Assembly (NCBI RefSeq): GCF_001431665.1
Contig: NZ_LLXV01000034.1
Span: forward strand, 1 to 38,484
Reading direction: 5' to 3'
Length of the DNA stretch: 38,484 bases
Source of the DNA: Stenotrophomonas beteli
Lineage (GTDB): Bacteria > Pseudomonadota > Gammaproteobacteria > Xanthomonadales > Xanthomonadaceae
Under the pieces are notes generated by a model that saw only the letters and a program-made list of their open reading frames with translations, was not told where the DNA came from and searched no databases. A program made the position numbers and the translations under genes. Shown in pieces: positions 36,990 through 38,484 of the stretch (positions are counted from its first letter, which is position 1; each line of letters starts with the position of its first letter).

Positions 36990-38276
36990 TCACCAGCCAC
37001 CAGGACGCCACTGCAGCCGCGCGCCCCGGGCCTGCAGCCACGCCTGCAACGGCGCGCTGATGACCACATCGGCGGCAGCCAGCAGTTGCCCGTCCTCAAA
37101 CAGCAGCGGCAGCTGCGCGCGCCGCCACGGTGCGAGGTGTTCGCGTTGCAGACAGTCCTTCAGTGCGTGGGAATGCTGACGGCCCGGCAGCAGGATGCGC
37201 TCTCCCCCCAGCCGCGCACGGACCTGCAACGGGCGTGTGAACCTGTCGGCACCGTGCAGGCACAGCTGGCCGCCGTCGGGCAGCGCCAATGGCGCGTGGC
37301 CATCCCATGTGACCTGCCAGCCGGCGGGCAGGTCCGGCAGCCGTGCAGGCAGCAGGTAGGCGTGGTCGCGCCATTGCTGGATCGCATGGTCGTGCCAGCG
37401 GACCTGTGCCTGACGGTCATTGGCTGCCGGCAGCAGCTCATCCAGTGCCTGCAGCAGCACCGTGGCCGGCAGCGGCGGCGCGCCGTGGCCCAGCACCCAG
37501 GCACGCAGCACGCGCGCGGCACGGCCCGGCGAAACCTGGCGCAGCAGTTGCAGCGACAGCACGCGCGGTGCGACTTCCAGATGTGCGATCAGTTCGGCGT
37601 CTTCTTCGTCCAGCAGGTCGCGGGTCTGCCGGCAGTGCGTTGCGCTTCCGGCCAGTGCCCCCGCCGCGTGCGGCCAGCGCTGGCGCAGCAGCGGTAGCAC
37701 GTGCAGGCGCAGGAAGTTGCGATCGGCGAGGTCTTCGGTGTTGCTGGGGTCTTCGATCCACTGCAGCGCGTGCTGCCGGGCGTAGCCGAGCAGCGCACTG
37801 CGCGGCGTCGGCAGCAAGGGGCGCCACAGGCGGTGCGCACCGAGACGACTGTCCTCGGCCATCGCAGCAAGGCCATCGACGCCGGCGCCGCGAAGTGCGC
37901 GCAGCAGGAACGTCTCGGCCTGGTCGTCCTGGTGCTGCGCCAGTGCCAGCGTTTCGCCGTCGCGCAGTTCGGCCGCGAACGCGGCGCGTCGCGCCTGCCG
38001 CGCCGCGCCTTCAAGGCCGAGGCCCGCGCGGTTGTCGACCTGCACGCGGTGCACGGCCAGCTCAATGCCCCAGGCGTCGCATTGCTGCTGGCAGTGCAGC
38101 ACCCAGTCATCCGCATCGGGCTGCAGGCCGTGGTGCACGTGCACTGCGCGCAGGGCGGTGCCGGAAGTCTGCGCGCAGCGCAACAGCCAGTGCAGCAGCA
38201 CGGTGGAGTCGACACCACCGCTGTAGCCCACCAGCAGCGGCGCATCCAGCGGAACGAGGGCAGGGAAGGCTGTCAC
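36990..38276 (-). CDS. tilS: tRNA(Ile)-lysidine synthase
   Basis: The 428-aa ATP-dependent enzyme adds lysine to C34 of tRNA-Ile2 (CAU), turning it from Met to Ile specificity. The PP-loop SGGVDS is at 19-24 in LLVGYSGGVDSTVLLHW; HVHHGLQPDADDW, AQHQDDQAETFLLRALRGAG and the C-terminal TilS substrate-binding domains (up to WLQARGARLQWRPGGW) follow. No ATG is near the domain start, so the GTG at 38276 is used, giving MTAFPALVPLDAP; there is no clear SD, and the longer frame from 38438 would translate a repeat region, which is unlikely. Confidence 0.94.
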   Translation of the reverse strand: MTAFPALVPLDAPLLVGYSGGVDSTVLLHWLLRCAQTSGTALRAVHVHHGLQPDADDWVLHCQQQCDAWGIELAVHRVQVDNRAGLGLEGAARQARRAAFAAELRDGETLALAQHQDDQAETFLLRALRGAGVDGLAAMAEDSRLGAHRLWRPLLPTPRSALLGYARQHALQWIEDPSNTEDLADRNFLRLHVLPLLRQRWPHAAGALAGSATHCRQTRDLLDEEDAELIAHLEVAPRVLSLQLLRQVSPGRAARVLRAWVLGHGAPPLPATVLLQALDELLPAANDRQAQVRWHDHAIQQWRDHAYLLPARLPDLPAGWQVTWDGHAPLALPDGGQLCLHGADRFTRPLQVRARLGGERILLPGRQHSHALKDCLQREHLAPWRRAQLPLLFEDGQLLAAADVVISAPLQAWLQARGARLQWRPGGW

Positions 38277-38299
38277 GGCGGCAAGTATAGGGTTGCCCG

Positions 38300-38484
38300 G
38301 CAGGGCTGCGCCCTGCACCCGCTGTGATCCAGAGCAACAGCAACAGCAGAAGCAGAAGCTGGTTTCCTGAGGGTAGGCGGGGTGGGGCCGGTTGCGGGGG
38401 CCGCTGCAAGTACGTCCATGTAAGCTCGGTCGCCGCATCCATGCGGCTCACGCCCCCGCAACCGGACCCACCCCGCCTTCGCCA
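38300..38484. repeat. Intergenic repeat with large imperfect inverted repeat
   Basis: The element has a short palindrome at 38300-38316 (GCAGGGC, TGC, GCCCTGC), an AAC/AGC-rich stretch, then a 25-bp inverted repeat with one mismatch (38376-38400 against 38453-38477) around a 52-nt centre that holds its own hairpin (GCCGCAT/ATGCGGC at 38432-38447). It reaches the window edge and probably continues. The longer tilS frame enters it, but there is no reason to see it as coding. Confidence 0.7.

Noticed and set aside
38277..38438. Longer tilS start giving a Cys-rich N-terminal extension
   Set aside because: The extension (FCFCCCCCS) is a translation of a CAG/AGC-rich intergenic repeat; the PP-loop domain begins just after the GTG at 38276.

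Overview
The window is high-GC, tightly packed bacterial chromosome. It looks like a member of the Xanthomonadaceae, most probably Stenotrophomonas (S. maltophilia group). Reasons: GTAG-headed palindromic repeats of the SMAG type, other palindrome-rich intergenic repeats typical of that genus, a large TonB-dependent receptor with its own TonB, frequent GTG/TTG starts, and gene orders known from gammaproteobacteria. The genus call is inference; no rRNA or marker search was possible. There is no transposase, phage gene, CRISPR array or other mobile element. The region is mostly core genome with a few lineage-specific genes between core blocks.

Layout. 1-284: gene-free, a run of palindromic repeats. 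285-5285 (minus): DUF502 membrane protein, YhhQ-type queuosine-precursor transporter, DUF885 Zn-peptidase-like protein, serine beta-lactamase-like hydrolase and a YaeR-type VOC metalloprotein, mostly touching or overlapping. 5362-7903: two unrecognised exported or membrane-anchored proteins and a DUF4442 hotdog protein. 8020-12304 (minus): CHASE2-GGDEF diguanylate cyclase overlapping a LysM-FecR periplasmic protein, then a CnoX-type thioredoxin. 12429-19322 (plus): DUF998 protein, then the core block leuS, lptE, holA, nadD, rsfS, rlmH, ending with tRNA-Asn and a strong terminator. 19422-25545 (minus): amino-acid antiporter, TonB-dependent receptor, TonB, SIMPL protein. 25675-35714: maf, rng, yhdP and tldD on plus, darP on minus, pmbA on plus, then a DUF4870 membrane protein. 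35825-38276 (minus): tilS, xseB, ispA. The window ends in a large imperfect inverted repeat.

How the genes work together. The leuS-rlmH block combines tRNA charging, LPS export, replication, NAD synthesis and ribosome maturation. maf-rng-yhdP-tldD with pmbA is a conserved set (nucleotide house-cleaning, rRNA 5' maturation, envelope phospholipid transport, TldD/TldE protease), with darP (50S assembly) between the two protease subunits. TonB plus receptor form an outer-membrane uptake unit of unknown substrate. The FecR-LysM / CHASE2-GGDEF pair is the best candidate for a poorly described system: a possible envelope-to-c-di-GMP signalling module. I found no clear entirely new system; other points of interest are repeat architecture, leader hairpins and a few unrecognised genes.
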